Below, piece after piece: positions 8,294 through 16,995 of a stretch of DNA of 64,000 bases. The notes below the pieces were generated by a model that worked only from the letters and a program-made list of their open reading frames with translations, made no database searches and was not told the origin of the DNA. Numbering within the stretch: position 1 is the stretch's first letter; the number at the start of each line of letters is the position of its first letter. The translations under genes and the position numbers were made by a program. The stretch covers positions 1 through 64,000 of the forward strand of contig NZ_JOEY01000041.1 in NCBI RefSeq assembly GCF_000718165.1, in the 5' to 3' direction. Origin of the DNA: Streptomyces fulvoviolaceus (GTDB lineage Bacteria; Actinomycetota; Actinomycetes; Streptomycetales; Streptomycetaceae).

Positions 8294-9807
8294 GCCTGCT
8301 CCCCCGCCACCAGGTCGGCCCGTCCGGACAGCAGCAGCGTCTCGGCCCGGTCGTCGTTCATCCCGTCCTCCACGATCAGCGCGGGCACGCCGTGCACCAG
8401 CCGGGCCTGTTCGGCTAGCAGCGACCGGGTGAGCGGGGTGCCGCCCTGTACGGCGACCAGGTCCGGGGGCGTGTCACCACTCAGGGCGTCGGCCAACTCG
8501 TCGTAGAACTCCGGCAGTTGAGCCTCGCCGTCCGGGGCGGTGAGCCACAGGCACCCTTCGGTGCGCAAGGCCGCGAGCTCCTCGGAGGTCAGCCGCCGTC
8601 CGCCGAACTCCCGGAAGGGAGTGGCCAAGGGATCGAGCCCCTCGTGTTCCGCCCGCCAGTCCCGTACGACCTGCTCGACGAAGTCCGGGTCGCGGCGCGC
8701 GATCCGTTCCTTGCCGATGCTGCGGGAGATGAAGTGGAAGGCGAACTGCGTCGGTTCGAAGGCGTCGTGGTAGCGCCCGAAGTGCTCCCACCAGGACAGG
8801 CTCGGCCGGGCGGAGCCCTGGATCTTCGCCACCGAGGGCTGCCGCACCGCCTCGTACGCGCCCAGGGCGGTCGGCAGGTCGTCGCGGTGGGCGAGGAGGC
8901 TGTCGGCGAGGGCGACGGCGTCCTCCATGGCCATCTTGGTCCCGGAGCCGACGGAGAAGTGCGCGGTGTGGGCGGAGTCGCCGAGCAGGACGACGTTGCC
9001 GCTGTGCCAGCGCTGGGTGCGGCGGGTGCGGAAGTTGCCCCAGCGGGAGTTGTTGACCAGCAGTTCGTGTCCGTCGATCTGCTCGGCGAAGAGCTTCTCC
9101 AGGTACGCCTTGGTCTTCTCGTCGCTCGGGCCCGGCGGCTGCGCGGTGTCGAAGTCGTCCAGCCCCGCCCGCCGCCAGGACTCCTCGTCGGTCTCGACGA
9201 TGAACGTGCTGACGCTGTCGTCGATCGGGTAGCCGTGCACGGCGAAGGTGCCGTGCGGGCCGTGTTCGTGCACGAAGGTCAGTCCGTCGAAGAGGTAGTC
9301 CGTGCCGAACCAGATGAACTTGGCGGTCGCGACCTCCACCTCCGGCACGAGCACGTCGGCGAGTCGGTCGCGGAACCGGGAGTTCGCCCCGTCGGCGGCC
9401 ACGATCAGGTCGTAGTCGGCCAACTCGGCGGGATCCGCGGGGACTTCGTGGCTGAACCGGAGTTCGACCCCGACCTCCTCGGCCCGCTCGTGCAGCAACT
9501 GGAGCAGGGTCTTGCGGGTGATGGCGGCCATGCCGTTGCCGCCGCAGCGGATCCGCTGCCCCTTCAGCCGCACCTCGATGTCGTCCCAGTGCCGGCCATG
9601 GTCCGCGAGCGCGGTGCGCAGGACGGGATCCGCCTCGTGGATGACGGCCAGCGTCGCGTCCGAGAACACCACACCGAAGCCGAAGGTGTCCTCCGCGCGG
9701 TTCCGCTCGAAGACCGTCACCTCGACCGACGGATCGGCCTGCTTGATGAGCGCCGCGAAGAACAGCCCACCGGGGCCGCCTCCCACAACAGCGATCCGAG
9801 AAACCAT
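8290..9807 (-). CDS. sdgC: Salicylyl-CoA 5-hydroxylase (FAD-dependent monooxygenase)
   Basis: A 505-residue flavoprotein. The N-terminus IAVVGGGPGGLFFAALIK is the FAD Rossmann motif, followed by FERN, the FGFGVVFSD segment, and the second flavin motif LLGDSAHTAHFSVGSGTKMAMEDA (about 285-308). This set resembles 2-aminobenzoyl-CoA monooxygenases and SdgC rather than free-acid salicylate hydroxylases. It would hydroxylate salicylyl-CoA at C5 to gentisyl-CoA using NAD(P)H and O2. The ATG at 9807 has GGAGG upstream; an upstream in-frame ATG would add 26 non-conserved residues. It is the first gene of the operon and diverges from the PaaX-type regulator. Confidence 0.83.
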   Translation of the reverse strand: MVSRIAVVGGGPGGLFFAALIKQADPSVEVTVFERNRAEDTFGFGVVFSDATLAVIHEADPVLRTALADHGRHWDDIEVRLKGQRIRCGGNGMAAITRKTLLQLLHERAEEVGVELRFSHEVPADPAELADYDLIVAADGANSRFRDRLADVLVPEVEVATAKFIWFGTDYLFDGLTFVHEHGPHGTFAVHGYPIDDSVSTFIVETDEESWRRAGLDDFDTAQPPGPSDEKTKAYLEKLFAEQIDGHELLVNNSRWGNFRTRRTQRWHSGNVVLLGDSAHTAHFSVGSGTKMAMEDAVALADSLLAHRDDLPTALGAYEAVRQPSVAKIQGSARPSLSWWEHFGRYHDAFEPTQFAFHFISRSIGKERIARRDPDFVEQVVRDWRAEHEGLDPLATPFREFGGRRLTSEELAALRTEGCLWLTAPDGEAQLPEFYDELADALSGDTPPDLVAVQGGTPLTRSLLAEQARLVHGVPALIVEDGMNDDRAETLLLSGRADLVAGEQA

Positions 9808-9862
9808 GGCTTCCGCCTCCACGTCGAGTACAGGCCCAGACTCAGGCCCGGACGCATCCTGT

Positions 9863-9887
9863 GTCAATAGATACACGGGCGTCAATA
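9863..9887. promoter_or_regulatory. Candidate operator: tandem GTCAATA direct repeats
   Basis: The heptamer GTCAATA occurs twice in the same orientation, at 9863-9869 and 9881-9887, 18 bp apart, in the AT-richest part of the divergent sdgC / paaX-like intergenic region. On the minus strand each repeat contains TTGAC, so they could be -35-like elements for sdgC, repressor sites, or both. The assignment is inferred from position only. Confidence 0.4.
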
Positions 9888-9990
9888 ATTTGTTGCGCTT
9901 TATCGAAGTCGCTTATCCAGCAGGGCCATGAGTTTTCTCGGCCCAATGGCTCATCCTCACGACGGCCGTCCGTGTGACATAGTCGATTCC

Positions 9991-10800
9991 GTGAAGCCTC
10001 GATCGATCGTCTTCGACCTGTTCGGCGACTACGTCCGCTACCGCGGCGGCGCCGCCCGGCTGCGCACCCTCAGCACACTGATGGGCTGCTTCGGTGTCGG
10101 CGAGAGCACGGTGCGGGTGGTCCTCGCGCGGCTGCGCAAAGAGGGCTGGTTCGACGTCCGGCGCGAGGGCAGGGAGACGCTCTACGCGCTCAACAAGCGC
10201 AGTCTCCAGTTGCTCGACGAGGGCCGCTCACGCATCTTCGACCGGGCCCCGTCCGAGTGGGACCGGCACTGGTACATGGTCATCTACTCGGTCCCCGAGA
10301 CCGAGCGAGGCGTCCGCGACCGCATCCGCAAGGATCTGGCCTGGCTGGGCTTCGGCCCCCTGGCCCCGTCCACCTACGTCTCCCCGCACGACCGGCTCCA
10401 GCAGGTGAGGGAGAAGTTCGCGGACGAGCCAGCCATCCGCCTGCACACCCTGCGCTGCCAGTCCGGAGGGCTGCCCGTCGACCGCGAGATGGCGGCGCGG
10501 AGCTGGGACCTGGCTGCTCTCAACGAGGACTACCGGGAGCTGCTGCGCACCTATCGCAGCCGTATGCCGTCGTACCGGGCCGGGCACCTCAGCCCCGAGG
10601 AAGCGCTGGTCGAGCGCATGCGGCTGACGTACGACTACCGCAAGTTCCCCTTCCGCGACCCGGACCTGCCGACCGAACTGCTCCCGGCGGGCTGGGTGGG
10701 CCATGAGGCGCACGAGATGTTCCTGGAGGCCCACGAGATCCTCGGCCCGTCGGCCGAGACCCACTTCGACGAGGTGGCCGGCCCGCGCCCCGTCGCGTAG
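9991..10800 (+). CDS. PaaX-family transcriptional repressor
   Basis: About 269 residues from the GTG at 9991 (KPRSIVFDLFGDYVRYRGG is the family N-terminus). It has the three PaaX parts: a winged-helix DNA-binding domain (GVGESTVRVVLARLRKEGWFD, about 35-55), the central WYMVIYSVPE domain typical of PaaX and PaaX-like proteins, and a C-terminal helical domain ending near DLPTELLPAGW. PaaX proteins usually respond to an aryl-CoA thioester. No phenylacetate genes are present, so the likely effector here is salicylyl-CoA or gentisyl-CoA and the target is the divergent salicylate operon. An in-frame ATG at 9928 is possible, but its extra 21 residues are unlike the family. Confidence 0.8.
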   Translation: MKPRSIVFDLFGDYVRYRGGAARLRTLSTLMGCFGVGESTVRVVLARLRKEGWFDVRREGRETLYALNKRSLQLLDEGRSRIFDRAPSEWDRHWYMVIYSVPETERGVRDRIRKDLAWLGFGPLAPSTYVSPHDRLQQVREKFADEPAIRLHTLRCQSGGLPVDREMAARSWDLAALNEDYRELLRTYRSRMPSYRAGHLSPEEALVERMRLTYDYRKFPFRDPDLPTELLPAGWVGHEAHEMFLEAHEILGPSAETHFDEVAGPRPVA

Positions 10801-10839
10801 GGCACCAAGCGCTCCGCCGGTTGTGCGGTTCGTCTACCG

Positions 10840-10924
10840 CGGGCCGGTGGGGGCTGGTCGCTCCCCCGCTCGTGGGGGTCCTCCATCGCGGCGGAGCCGC
10901 ATATCGATACGGCCCCGCGCCCCG
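10840..10924 (+). repeat. Dispersed intergenic repeat, copy 1
   Basis: This element shares the core GGAGCCGCATATCGATAC followed by GCCCCGCGCCCC with copies near 40138 and 45730. It ends with a GC-rich segment able to pair with the GGTGGGGGCTGGTCGC at its start. This copy carries about 20 extra bases, themselves a CCCCC/GGGGG hairpin, in the middle. It lies between the convergent PaaX and IclR genes, where it may act as a terminator. Confidence 0.65.
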
Positions 10925-10936
10925 TCGCGCAGGGCG

Positions 10937-11719
10937 CTACGACAGGTAGCCCAGCTCGTGCGAGGCCGCGGCCACGGTGTCGTGCAGTTCGCGGGTGACC
11001 TCGGCGAGGTGGTCCGGGGTGCCGAGGCTCTCGGGCAGGACGACGGAGACGGCGAGCGGCAGCGGGTCGTTGGCCGCGAAGACGGGCGCGGCGACCGAGA
11101 TGATGCCCGGGATGACGCCGCTGTGCGTCACGACGTGCCCCTCCTCGCGGATCTGCGCCCTGGTGGCCGCGAGGCGCGCGCTCGTCCACTCCGTCTCCTT
11201 GCCTCGGAGCTCGCCGCCGAGCACCTCGTCGGTGAGGCTCTCGGGCAGGTGGGCCAGGAAGACCTGGCCCACGGACGACGTGAGCAGCGGAAGTGTGGCG
11301 CCGACGCGCACCGTCAGGGGCAGCGGGCGGGTGCCGTACGCCCAGCTCACGACGATCGGGCCGCGGTCGCCCCAGACCGCGAGGTTCACGGAGTGGCCGG
11401 TGCGGTCGCGGAGCTGCGTCGCATGGCCGCTCACCACCGCCACCTCGTTGGTGCGGCGCAGCGACTCGGCACCCAGGCGGCGCATCGCGGCCCCGAAGTC
11501 GTAGAGGCCCGAGACGGGATCCTGCGAGGTCAGGCCGATGCGACCGAGGCTGACGAGGTAGCGGTGCACCTTGCTGGGCTGCATTCCGCTCGCCTGCGCG
11601 ATCGCCGACAGGCTCAGCGCACCGCCGCCGCTCTCCAGCGCCAGCAGGACCCGCATCGCCATCTCGACGGACTGGATGCCCTGCCGTTCCCCGTTCTCCT
11701 TGGGGTCGGTCTCGGTCAC
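10937..11719 (-). CDS. IclR-family transcriptional regulator of the resorcylate/hydroxyquinol cluster
   Basis: A 260-residue IclR protein. The winged helix (about 15-80) includes GIQSVEMAMRVLLALES and IAQASGMQPSKVHRYLVSL; the C-terminal effector domain (about 90-255) includes GHSVNLAVWGDRGPIVV and the conserved VPGIISVAAPVF-like segment. The GTG start at 11719 is preceded by GGAAGAGAG. It diverges from the ring-cleavage genes at 12047, and an IclR regulator (TsdR) accompanies the comparable gamma-resorcylate cluster of Rhodococcus jostii RHA1. It probably represses that operon until its aromatic inducer is present. Confidence 0.83.
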   Translation of the reverse strand: MTETDPKENGERQGIQSVEMAMRVLLALESGGGALSLSAIAQASGMQPSKVHRYLVSLGRIGLTSQDPVSGLYDFGAAMRRLGAESLRRTNEVAVVSGHATQLRDRTGHSVNLAVWGDRGPIVVSWAYGTRPLPLTVRVGATLPLLTSSVGQVFLAHLPESLTDEVLGGELRGKETEWTSARLAATRAQIREEGHVVTHSGVIPGIISVAAPVFAANDPLPLAVSVVLPESLGTPDHLAEVTRELHDTVAAASHELGYLS

Positions 11720-12046
11720 AGCGCAGCTCTCTTCCCGCAGGTGAATGACGGTGCTCAGCCTATCGACGGGCCGAGGGCCGGCCGCCGATCAGGAACAGAT
11801 CTTACATTCACTATTGCGGAACGCGTTACGTTCTGGTGAACTGCGAGAGCGGTGGCGCTCTCCTCCCCGGACTGCCCCGCCCCCCGGCGGCCCGCTTCAC
11901 GACCGCCCCGAGCCGCTCGTCCTTCGGCGCACACACCCGCGCATCTCATCCGCTCCGGCCACTCACACCGAGCCGGGCATCGCCGCACCCTCGCACACGA
12001 GACATCACGTGTGAAAGCACATAAATCCCCCGAGGAGCACTCCGCA
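11720..12046. other. 327-bp divergent control region between the IclR gene and the decarboxylase operon
   Basis: The stretch has no convincing gene. It holds a candidate operator at 11819-11833, a hairpin GAGAGC-N6-GCTCTC at 11845-11862, a small palindrome TCAC-GT-GTGA at 12005-12014, and GAGGAG nine bases before the decarboxylase ATG. A -10-like TAAGAT reads toward the IclR gene at 11804-11799. Nothing else stands out between 11870 and 12000, which is plain C-rich leader. Confidence 0.55.
11819..11833. promoter_or_regulatory. Candidate IclR-type operator
   Basis: Inverted repeat GAACG-N5-CGTTC, with TACGTT (TANNNT type -10) embedded in its right half at 11827-11832. A regulator bound here would cover the promoter of the downstream catabolic operon. 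The link to the adjacent IclR protein is inference from position. Confidence 0.45.
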
Positions 12047-13033
12047 ATGAAGCTGATAGGCCTCGAAGAGCACTTCGTGACCCCCGACCTGGTGGGCCAT
12101 GGCGCGTCGACCGCGTCCATCGCCCAGCCCGGCGCCTGGGCCGAAGCCTCCCGCCGCCTCCTCGACCTCACCGAGGAACGCCTCGACGACATGGACGCGG
12201 CCGGCCTGGACATGCAGGTCCTGTCGCTCAACTCCCCCGGCCTCCAGGCGGAGAAGGACCCGGCCGCCGCCGTACGCCAGGCGATCACGGTCAACGACTT
12301 CCTCACCGGCGTCATCGCCGAGCACCCCGACCGCTTCTCCGGTTTCGCCGCCCTGCCCCTGCAGGACCCGAAGGCGGCGGCCGACGAGCTGGAGCGCGCG
12401 GTGACCCAGCTCGGCCTGCGCGGCGCCCTCGTCAACGCGCACACGCACGGCAGGTACCTGGACGACCCCGAGCTGCGGGTCGTCTGGGAGCGCGCCGAAC
12501 ACCTCGACGTGCCGCTCTATCTGCACCCGGCCAACGGCGTCGACACCGCGCACGTGCTGTCCGGGCATCCCGAGCTCGTCGGGCCGATGTGGAGCTGGGG
12601 CGTCGACACCGCCACCCACGTCCTGCGCCTGATCTTCGGCGGTGTCTTCGACGACTTCCCGAACGCCAAGCTGCTCCTCGGCCACATGGGAGAAGGCCTG
12701 CCGTACGTGATGTGGCGCATGGACTCCCGCTGGGACTTCCACGCGCACCACGGCATCGAGCTCAAGCGCGGGCGGCCCTCGGAGTACATCCGCCACAACC
12801 TCTACATCACGACCAGCGGCGTCTGCTCCCCCGCCCCGCTGCTCACCGCCCTGCTCTCGATGGGCGCCGACCACATCCTGTTCGGCACCGACTACCCCTT
12901 CGAGGACATCGAGACGGCCACGAAGTTCCTGCGGAACGCCCCGATCAGCGAGGCCGACCGGCTCAAGATCGGCCACCAGAACGCCGAGAAGCTGCTCGGC
13001 CTCGCCACCGCACCCGCGTTCGCGGGTGTCTGA
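12047..13033 (+). CDS. Amidohydrolase-2 family aromatic decarboxylase, probably gamma-resorcylate decarboxylase
   Basis: A 328-residue protein of the metal-dependent non-oxidative decarboxylase family. The N-terminal metal motif GLEEHF (Glu7 and His9) matches the Glu8-X-His10 zinc ligands of gamma-resorcylate decarboxylase; a further His lies in PLYLHPA (about 164), then LLLGHMGEGLP and the catalytic Asp in FGTDYPFED near 287. It would convert 2,6-dihydroxybenzoate to resorcinol reversibly, feeding the hydroxylase and hydroxyquinol dioxygenase downstream. ATG 12047 follows GAGGAG. A 5-carboxyvanillate or other dihydroxybenzoate decarboxylase role cannot be excluded, but the following genes favour resorcinol. 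Confidence 0.78.
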   Translation: MKLIGLEEHFVTPDLVGHGASTASIAQPGAWAEASRRLLDLTEERLDDMDAAGLDMQVLSLNSPGLQAEKDPAAAVRQAITVNDFLTGVIAEHPDRFSGFAALPLQDPKAAADELERAVTQLGLRGALVNAHTHGRYLDDPELRVVWERAEHLDVPLYLHPANGVDTAHVLSGHPELVGPMWSWGVDTATHVLRLIFGGVFDDFPNAKLLLGHMGEGLPYVMWRMDSRWDFHAHHGIELKRGRPSEYIRHNLYITTSGVCSPAPLLTALLSMGADHILFGTDYPFEDIETATKFLRNAPISEADRLKIGHQNAEKLLGLATAPAFAGV

Positions 13034-13049
13034 GCGGAAGGGCACGCAC

Positions 13050-14600
13050 GTGTACGACGTCGCCGTCATCGGGTACGGGCCCGTGGGCATGGTCACCGCG
13101 GCGCTGCTCGGACAGGCAGGCCACGACGTGGTCGTCCTTGAGCGCTACCCCACCCTCTACAACCTTCCGCGCGCCGCCATCTTCGACGACGAGACGATGC
13201 GGACCTTCGACCGTCTCGGCATCTCCACCGCCCTGCTGCCCACCCTGCACGTCCAGCGGAACTACGAGTGGCGCAACAGCGCGGGCGAGCTCCTCATCGA
13301 GCACGACTTCGCGGCCGTCGGCGGCCAGGGCTGGGCGGAGTGGTACATGATGTACCAGCCCTACCTCGAGGACACCCTCGATGGCCTGGTCCGCGGTCTC
13401 GGGAACGTCGAGATCCGCATGGACGCCCGGGTCACCGGCCTGCAGAACACCCACCACGGCGTGGACATCCAGGTCGAGGGAAGCGACCAGGTCGTCTCGG
13501 CCCGGTACGTCGTGGCCTGCGACGGCGGCAACAGCTTCACCCGCGGCTGGCTCGGCGTCGGGCAGGAGGACTACGGGTTCTCCGAGCCGTGGATGGTCTG
13601 CGACTTCCGGCTGACCGGTCCCTCGGACGTCCCGAAGGCCCGCCAGGTCTGTGACCCCGAGCAGCCGATCTCGATCATCTCGCTGGGCCCCGAGCACCAC
13701 CGGTTCAGCTTCATGCTCGACTCGGAGGACGCCTTTCCCGTCGAGCGGGAGCCCGACCGGGTGTGGGCACGGGTCGCCGCCTATCTCGACCGCGGGCAGG
13801 CCGAGCTCATCCGCGTCGCCACCTACACGTTCCGCTCGCTCGTCGCGAAGCGCTGGCGCAGCGGCCGGATCCTGCTCGCCGGGGACGCGGCCCACCAGAT
13901 GCCGCCCTTCCTGGGACAGGGCATGTGCTCGGGCATCCGGGACGCCCAGAACTTCGCGTTCAAGCTGGACGCCGTGCTGCGGGGTGCCGACGACGCGCTC
14001 CTCGACACGTACCAGAGCGAACGCGAGCCGCATGTGCGCGCCATCATCGCCAAGGGCATCGAGCTCGGCCGCGTCCAGACGATGCGCGACCCGGTGGCCG
14101 CCGCCGAGCGCGACGCGCGGCTCATCGCCCAGCGCGGGGCGAACGGACGCCCCGACAAGATGCGCTTCCCGGGTCTCGGCCCGGGCCTGCACGACGCGTC
14201 CCCGCAGGCAGGACACCTGATGCCGCACGGCCGGGTGGAGTCGGACGGCACGGAGGGACTCTTCGACGAGGTCCTCGGCCGCGGATTCGTGCTCCTCGTC
14301 GACGGCCGTGAGGGCGCCTCGCTCGCCCCCGCGACCACGGAACTCGCCGCCGGGCTCGGCGTCGCTGTCCACCACCTCACCGACCGCCGCCTCACCACCG
14401 AGGGGCTCACCGATGTCGGCGGCGTCTACGGGCGCTGGTTCGACGAGACCGGCCGCGCGGCCGTTCTGTGGCGGCCCGACTTCTACGTCCTCGGCACCGC
14501 GGGAGTCCTCTCGGACATCCCGGCACTTCTCACCACACTTGCCACAGCAGTCGAGCCGGTGCAGGCTCCTGCCACAGTCGGAGAAGGGATCCGGCCATGA
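13050..14600 (+). CDS. FAD-dependent aromatic hydroxylase, probably resorcinol hydroxylase (MhpA-like)
   Basis: A 516-residue single-component flavin monooxygenase. It has the N-terminal FAD motif VAVIGYGPVGMVTAALLGQ, the RAAIFDDETMRTFDRLG segment typical of 3-(3-hydroxyphenyl)propionate hydroxylases, the middle CDGGNSFTR, and the second FAD motif GDAAHQMPPFLGQGMCSGIRDA-type loop (about 285-305). The C-terminal thioredoxin-like domain is present. It probably hydroxylates resorcinol to hydroxyquinol. I prefer the GTG at 13050, which has GGAAGG eight bases upstream, over a GTG at 13026 inside the decarboxylase gene. The stop overlaps the transporter start (ATGA). Confidence 0.8.
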   Translation: MYDVAVIGYGPVGMVTAALLGQAGHDVVVLERYPTLYNLPRAAIFDDETMRTFDRLGISTALLPTLHVQRNYEWRNSAGELLIEHDFAAVGGQGWAEWYMMYQPYLEDTLDGLVRGLGNVEIRMDARVTGLQNTHHGVDIQVEGSDQVVSARYVVACDGGNSFTRGWLGVGQEDYGFSEPWMVCDFRLTGPSDVPKARQVCDPEQPISIISLGPEHHRFSFMLDSEDAFPVEREPDRVWARVAAYLDRGQAELIRVATYTFRSLVAKRWRSGRILLAGDAAHQMPPFLGQGMCSGIRDAQNFAFKLDAVLRGADDALLDTYQSEREPHVRAIIAKGIELGRVQTMRDPVAAAERDARLIAQRGANGRPDKMRFPGLGPGLHDASPQAGHLMPHGRVESDGTEGLFDEVLGRGFVLLVDGREGASLAPATTELAAGLGVAVHHLTDRRLTTEGLTDVGGVYGRWFDETGRAAVLWRPDFYVLGTAGVLSDIPALLTTLATAVEPVQAPATVGEGIRP

Positions 14601-15916
14601 CCACTCAGTCCGCTCAGGCCGCTCAGACCGCCCAGTCAGCCATCCGCCCGAAGGCGCGCAGAATCTCCCCGAGCGCGTTCATGCTGCTCGCCGCCTGGGT
14701 CGTCGCGTCCCTCGAGGGCTACGACCTCGCCGTGTACGGCGTCACCGTGCCCGCGATCCTCGGCGACCCCTCGCTCGGCATCGACAAGGCCGAGGCCGGC
14801 ACCATCGGCTCGCTCGTCGGCATCGGGATGCTGATCGGCGCGGCCCTGGCGGGGGCGCTGGTCCACCGCACCGGCCCACGCCGGCTCCTGCTCGTCGGCA
14901 CCACGGTGTTCTCGCTCGGGATGGTGGTCTGTACGTTCGCCGGTGGCGTCCCGTCGTTCGGAGCCGGACGTCTCGTGGTCGGCCTCGGTCTCGGTGTCGT
15001 CCTGCCGACGATCAACGCGTACGTCGCCGACCTCAGCGACCCCGGCCGCCGCAGCCGAAACGTCGCCCTGATCATGAGCGGTTACGCGGCCGGCGCCCTG
15101 CTCTCCCCGCTGCTCGGCACCGCCCTGCTGCCCGACGTCTCGTACCGCTGGCTGTACGTGATCGGCGTCCTCCCCGTGTTCCTGGCCATACCGCTCGTGC
15201 TGCGGCTCCCGGAGAGCCCCTTCCACCTCAGCCGTACGGGCCGGACCGCCGAAGCCCGAGTGGTCGAGGAGCAGCTGGGCCTCGGCCCGTCGGACGCGTC
15301 GCCGGCCTCGAACCCGGGCCGCTGGCTCGGCATCGGCTCGCTGCTGACGGGCGGGCTCGCGGTCTCGACGGTGCTCTTCTGGGCGATGTCCTTCTGCGGA
15401 CTGCTCCTCGTCTTCGGCATCAGCACCTGGCTGCCCAGCATCATGCAGGCCGCGGGCTTCTCCCTCGGCTCGGCGCTGCTGCAGACGGCGGCGATGTGGC
15501 TCGGTGTCGGCGTCGGCGCCATCGTCGGCGGCCGGGTCGCGGACGCGCTGGGCGCCAAGCGCGTGGTGGTCGTCGCCTTCCTGGTCGGCACGCTGAGCCT
15601 GGTCGCGATGAGCACGCGCCCGCCGACGCCGGTCATGTTCGTGCTCATGTTCATCAGCGGCTTCGGCTTCATCGGCTCGCAGATCCTCGGCAACGCGTTC
15701 ATCGTGACGCGCTACCCCGACGCCCTGCGCGGCAACGGCCTCGCCTGGGCCCTGTCGATCGGCCGCTTCGGCGCGATCGTCGGACCGTCCCTGGGCGCGT
15801 ACGTCCTCAGCTCGGGTGCCGACGTCGAGTGGGCCTTCTACGCCTTCGCCGTACCGGCCCTCGTCGGGGCGATCGCGGCGGGCGCCGTACCTCGCGTCCG
15901 AGCGGTGACGGCATGA
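14597..15916 (+). CDS. MFS aromatic-acid transporter
   Basis: A 439-residue twelve-helix major facilitator. The first helix contains [12 protein letters not shown], matching the DGxD-like signature of the aromatic acid:H+ symporter group (PcaK/BenK) with Glu replacing the first Asp. The loop 2-3 motif [13 protein letters not shown] and [15 protein letters not shown] at loop 8-9 are the MFS repeats, and LRLPESPF ends helix 6. Its place inside the decarboxylase-hydroxylase-dioxygenase operon suggests uptake of 2,6-dihydroxybenzoate or a related acid, like TsdT in Rhodococcus. It is coupled by ATGA at both ends. Confidence 0.82.
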   Translation: MTTQSAQAAQTAQSAIRPKARRISPSAFMLLAAWVVASLEGYDLAVYGVTVPAILGDPSLGIDKAEAGTIGSLVGIGMLIGAALAGALVHRTGPRRLLLVGTTVFSLGMVVCTFAGGVPSFGAGRLVVGLGLGVVLPTINAYVADLSDPGRRSRNVALIMSGYAAGALLSPLLGTALLPDVSYRWLYVIGVLPVFLAIPLVLRLPESPFHLSRTGRTAEARVVEEQLGLGPSDASPASNPGRWLGIGSLLTGGLAVSTVLFWAMSFCGLLLVFGISTWLPSIMQAAGFSLGSALLQTAAMWLGVGVGAIVGGRVADALGAKRVVVVAFLVGTLSLVAMSTRPPTPVMFVLMFISGFGFIGSQILGNAFIVTRYPDALRGNGLAWALSIGRFGAIVGPSLGAYVLSSGADVEWAFYAFAVPALVGAIAAGAVPRVRAVTA

Positions 15917-16995
15917 CGAAGGTCGTCTACGAGTCCTGGGGGCAGCGGGTCGTCTTCGGCTCGGGTACCGCCCGCCAGGACGTGGCGGCCGAGGTCACCG
16001 GGCTCGGCGCGAGCCGGGTCCTGGTGATCGCGGCCGACGGGGAGCGGGCCCTGGCCGAGGACATCTGCAAGGACATCCCCGTGGTGGCGGTCTTCGGTGC
16101 CGTCCGTCCGCACGTGCCGGCCGAAGTGGCCGAGGCCGTGCGGGCGGCCGCCCGCGAGCACGACGCCGACCTGCTGCTGAGCGTCGGCGGCGGCTCCACG
16201 ACGGGTACGGCCAAGGCGGCGGCACTCACCACCGGCCTGCCGATCCTCGCCGTCCCCACGACGTACGCCGGCTCCGAGGCGACCCCCGTCTGGGGCCTCA
16301 CCGAGGACGGCCACAAGCGCATCGGCGTCGACCCGAAGGTGCTCCCCCGCGTCGTCGTCTACGACGCCACGCTGATGCTGTCGCTGCCGACGCGCCTGTC
16401 GGTGACGTCGGGACTCAACGCCCTCGCCCACTGCGTCGACGCGTGGTGGGCACCCCGGCACAACCCGATCAGCTCCGCCCTGGCCGTCGAGGGCGTCCGC
16501 TCGCTGGCCTCCGCACTGCCCCGCATCGTCGCCGACGGCCAGGACGTCGCGGCCCGCCGCGAGATCCTCTTCGGCACCTACCTCGGAGCGGTCGCCTTCG
16601 CGGGGGCCGGTTCCGGCCTGCACCACAAGGTGTGCCACGTCCTCGGCGGCGCGTACGACCTCGAACACGCCGCACTGCACTCGGTGGTCCTGCCGCACGT
16701 GGTCGGCCTCAACCTGGCCGCGGCACCCGAGGCGGAGCGGCACCTCGCCACCGCACTCGACTCGCCCAAGGACCCCTTCAGCGCACTGCTCGATCTCTAC
16801 TCGCGCCTCGAACCACCGTGTTCCCTGGCGGAGTTGGGGCTTCCCGAGGAGGAACTCGACCGGGCCACGGACCTGGTCATGGCACAGGTGCCGGACACCA
16901 ACCCGCGCCGGGTGACCCGCGACGAGATGCGCGAGCTGCTGGGGCGCGCATGGCGCGGGGACACACCGACCCCGTACGAAAGAGCAGCACGATGA
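15913..16995 (+). CDS. Maleylacetate reductase (iron-type alcohol dehydrogenase family)
   Basis: A 360-residue Fe-ADH-family protein. It shows the NAD(P)-binding [16 protein letters not shown] (about 95-110), [15 protein letters not shown] (115-130), [11 protein letters not shown], and [12 protein letters not shown] with [18 protein letters not shown], where several family metal-site His residues are retained. The pattern [12 protein letters not shown] with LPHV is that of maleylacetate reductases. It would reduce maleylacetate, the product of hydroxyquinol cleavage, to 3-oxoadipate. The start overlaps the transporter stop and its stop overlaps the dioxygenase start, both as ATGA. Confidence 0.87.
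   Translation: MTKVVYESWGQRVVFGSGTARQDVAAEVTGLGASRVLVIAADGERALAEDICKDIPVVAVFGAVRPHVPAEVAEAVRAAAREHDADLLLSVGGGSTTGTAKAAALTTGLPILAVPTTYAGSEATPVWGLTEDGHKRIGVDPKVLPRVVVYDATLMLSLPTRLSVTSGLNALAHCVDAWWAPRHNPISSALAVEGVRSLASALPRIVADGQDVAARREILFGTYLGAVAFAGAGSGLHHKVCHVLGGAYDLEHAALHSVVLPHVVGLNLAAAPEAERHLATALDSPKDPFSALLDLYSRLEPPCSLAELGLPEEELDRATDLVMAQVPDTNPRRVTRDEMRELLGRAWRGDTPTPYERAAR

Noticed and set aside
9991..10800. Phenylacetate regulator PaaX
   Set aside because: Family membership is clear, but no phenylacetate genes occur in the window, so the phenylacetate role was not assigned.
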